In this document: positions 62,224 to 64,000 of the stretch, piece after piece
Position numbering within the stretch: position 1 is the first letter of the stretch
Layout: each line of letters opens with the position of its first letter
DNA from: Vanessa cardui
Lineage: Eukaryota; Arthropoda; Insecta; Lepidoptera; Nymphalidae
Length of the DNA stretch: 64,000 nt
Assembly: GCF_905220365.1 (NCBI RefSeq)
Contig: NC_061134.1
Coordinates: 12,787,001-12,851,000, forward strand
Reading direction: 5' to 3'
Program-made: the position numbers and the translations under genes
Notes under the pieces: generated by a model
Told to the model about the DNA's origin: nothing
The model's input: the letters and a program-made list of their open reading frames with translations, nothing else
The model's database searches: none

Positions 62224-63168
62224 TATTAATTTTCGAATATTAATCTTTCCAAATATATCATTTAATTAATTACATATTTTTAATCTGTAGCGCCAGATAC
62301 AAAATAAAACGTTCTAATTTTTTTAAATATGGAACATTTTCGCTCTTCAGTTTGCAATCTATTGTTTAGTATTCGTTGTTTCACTTCGAATTAAGTATAT
62401 TGTAAAGGGTTATCTAAGAAAGCAGACATTAATATTAGAAGTATTTTCGAAAAATATTAAGTCACAGATAATATTAAACACAATTTCAAATTAAATTTTA
62501 TCGTTTTTTTTTTTTTATTTCGAATACTTTAAATAGTAATTTTCAAACAGCTAAACATATGTAAACAGCTTTATATTCTCATCGATTATTTAATGTTCTT
62601 TTATTCATTCGTTCACATTCGTTATTTAAAAGATTTTTTTTAAATACGGCCAGCATTGCAAAACAAGGCAAGGCAAGCTATTGCTAATAACATAGTTCAA
62701 TGGTAACAGAAAATCTAGCTTATCAAAAGTTCTTTACGCTTAATAGGATCAATTCTCACGCGATTTTAGACCTAACGCATTAGCTTTATTGCGACGTACT
62801 GATGTGATAAAGAAGTATATTTAGAAAAAAAAAGAAAACAATTTGTACGGTTCACAAAAAAGTTTAAACACATAATAAAACTTTTTGAAGCATTAAATTG
62901 CGAGTTCGTAAGGAAATTGTCACGTCAGTCTGTCGTGAATCCGACATTCGCTGAAATGTCAACGGTTATTTATTTGTTCGTCGAACTTTGTATTTTTCCA
63001 GTATTTTAAAAGATATCCCTGTATATTGTCAATAAAAAATACATTAAGTCATTTCGTTTCTACCTTTCAACCTATCAGGTTCTATTCATCTATTAATTAC
63101 GTTAAAGAGAAGCTTATAACAACAATAGATTAATTATAATTATTCTCATGTAACCTAATTAATTAGCT
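62224..63168. other. Unassigned AT-rich stretch
   Basis: Nothing recognised. Confidence 0.5.
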
Positions 63169-63576
63169 GTGGAGTCATGCGATCTGATACGCGCCATATA
63201 TATATTTAGCGATCATAAGATATTTGTAAAATCAGCAATAATTCGTTGCAGACACGGACAAAATCCACAACAGCGCAATGTTTTAAGACATTTCTGCCTC
63301 GCACCACTACTCCACCACCACTCTGCCACTCTGTGGAACCAGTTTTCGCCAGTGGTTTTTCCGAACCGATACGACTTGGGAACCTTCAAGAAAAGAGAGT
63401 ACTAAGGAGTACTCTTAAAGGTCGGCAACGCACCTGCTAGCCTCCCTGTGTTTCAAATATCCATGGTGCACTTACAGACCTCCGGTCAATGTTGCAGATT
63501 TTCATGGACGGTGGTAATAACTCTCCATCATGTGAGCGAGTAAGTGAGTTGTTTGACCGCTATCACATAAAAAAAC
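63169..63576 (+). pseudogene. LINE-J C-terminus and 3' end, frameshifted
   Basis: The frame of 63169-63405 contains RHFCLAPLLHHHSATLWNQF then SPVVFPNRYDLGTFKKREY, the typical end of a non-LTR retrotransposon reverse-transcriptase ORF (W-x-x-L/F-P-x-V-F-x-x-Y-D-L-x-x-F-K). After the FKK the reading continues in the next frame as RVLRSTLKGRQRTC, so there is a frameshift near 63395. The first 25 codons are probably unrelated AT-rich flank. Downstream come GTTGCAGATTTTCATGGACG, GTGGTAATAACTCTCCATCA, the GTTTGACCGC region and an A-rich end at about 63576. It is 5'-truncated and dead. Confidence 0.75.
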
Positions 63577-64000
63577 ATAACATCTTAGTTACTGTTTTGG
63601 TGGTTCGTAGACTATTTCAGTATATTTAACATACCAATGGCCCATTTAGTGGTCCGATTCCGACAGATGGAATTGAAATGTAGCATAGTTGATTGTGTCA
63701 CAGACACTTACTAAGTAAGGATGTTTTGAAGTTATAAACTTCAAGGAAGAAAATCAGAAACTATGTATGAATTTCACTCGTACGTCATCAGGACAGACAA
63801 ATTTTTGCATATGTTATACAGATGCTGGTAAATATTTGAGGTCAATCAACTTTTATACATTTTCCTCGATCACCGTGTAAGTTGGCCCATATTATATGTA
63901 TTGTTTCATGTAATCATGTTTCATCTACTTATTGAAAAGCGCCGCTAGATGGCGTTGCTCAACTGCTTCTATATCGCTTAACCAAATAATAACACAATTG
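63577..64000. other. Unassigned stretch to the window end
   Basis: Nothing recognised. GCGCCGCTAGATGGCG near 63939 is an isolated GC-rich bit. Confidence 0.45.

Overview
The window is AT-rich animal nuclear DNA. It has no long open reading frame, no operon-like packing and no bacterial features. It is packed with interspersed repeats of a kind I know from butterfly and moth genomes: tRNA-headed SINEs, short A-tailed elements, 5'-truncated non-LTR retrotransposons and small inverted-repeat elements. The most likely source is therefore a lepidopteran intron or intergenic region. That assignment rests on recognising repeat types, not on a database search, and repeat labels below (SINE-A, Rep-E and so on) are local names.

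Families seen. SINE-A is about 285 bp, runs from a GGTGGTAGGGCTTTG head to an ACCATAAAAAA tail, and has at least eight good copies plus many old fragments. SINE-B is about 300 bp and tRNA-derived, with A box TGGCCCAGTGG and B box GGTTCAAACCC; it has about fifteen copies or pieces. SINE-C is about 215 bp and tRNA-derived, with B box GGTTCGATTCC; it has four copies. SINE-H is a fourth tRNA-like head, seen once. Rep-D is about 160 bp with core ACCACCGGTTCGGAA. Rep-E and its relatives have an ATTATAAATGTGAAAG head and a CTAGT end. Rep-F is about 230-360 bp and ends GGGTCGCTAGT. Rep-G has 10-bp terminal inverted repeats AACCGACTTC. Rep-I is present as an empty and a SINE-filled copy. LINE-R is an RTE-like non-LTR element, with three 3' pieces. 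LINE-J is a second non-LTR element with the C-terminal motif FPNRYDLGTFKK, with five pieces. There is also one 316-bp MITE with 47-bp terminal repeats and TA flanks.

Layout. 0-6.3 kb is dense in repeats. 6.7-14.6 kb is the least repeat-laden part. It holds the only plausible host exon (6706-6828, minus strand, 123 bp, same phase at both ends), a cluster of CACGTG and TGACGTCA palindromes, a duplicated 62-bp CCAAT/E-box module, and a tandem array that reads as an almost perfect heat-shock element (13650-13704). 15-36 kb alternates SINEs, LINE remnants and featureless AT-rich DNA and contains the MITE. 38-48 kb is structurally the most complex: nested elements, a foldback of SINE-A tails inside a 381-bp insertion with a 19-bp flanking duplication, a second foldback in a Rep-G copy, and a 200-bp module shared in inverted orientation between 41 and 46.5 kb. 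48-64 kb returns to scattered SINEs and ends with a LINE-J C-terminal remnant.

I see no intact protein-coding gene, no functional tRNA gene and no complete autonomous transposon. Translated reading frames in the window are mostly chance or repeat-derived. No clear previously undescribed multi-gene system is present; the best leads are the heat-shock-like array, the candidate exon with its regulatory-looking surroundings, and the foldback/nested structures.
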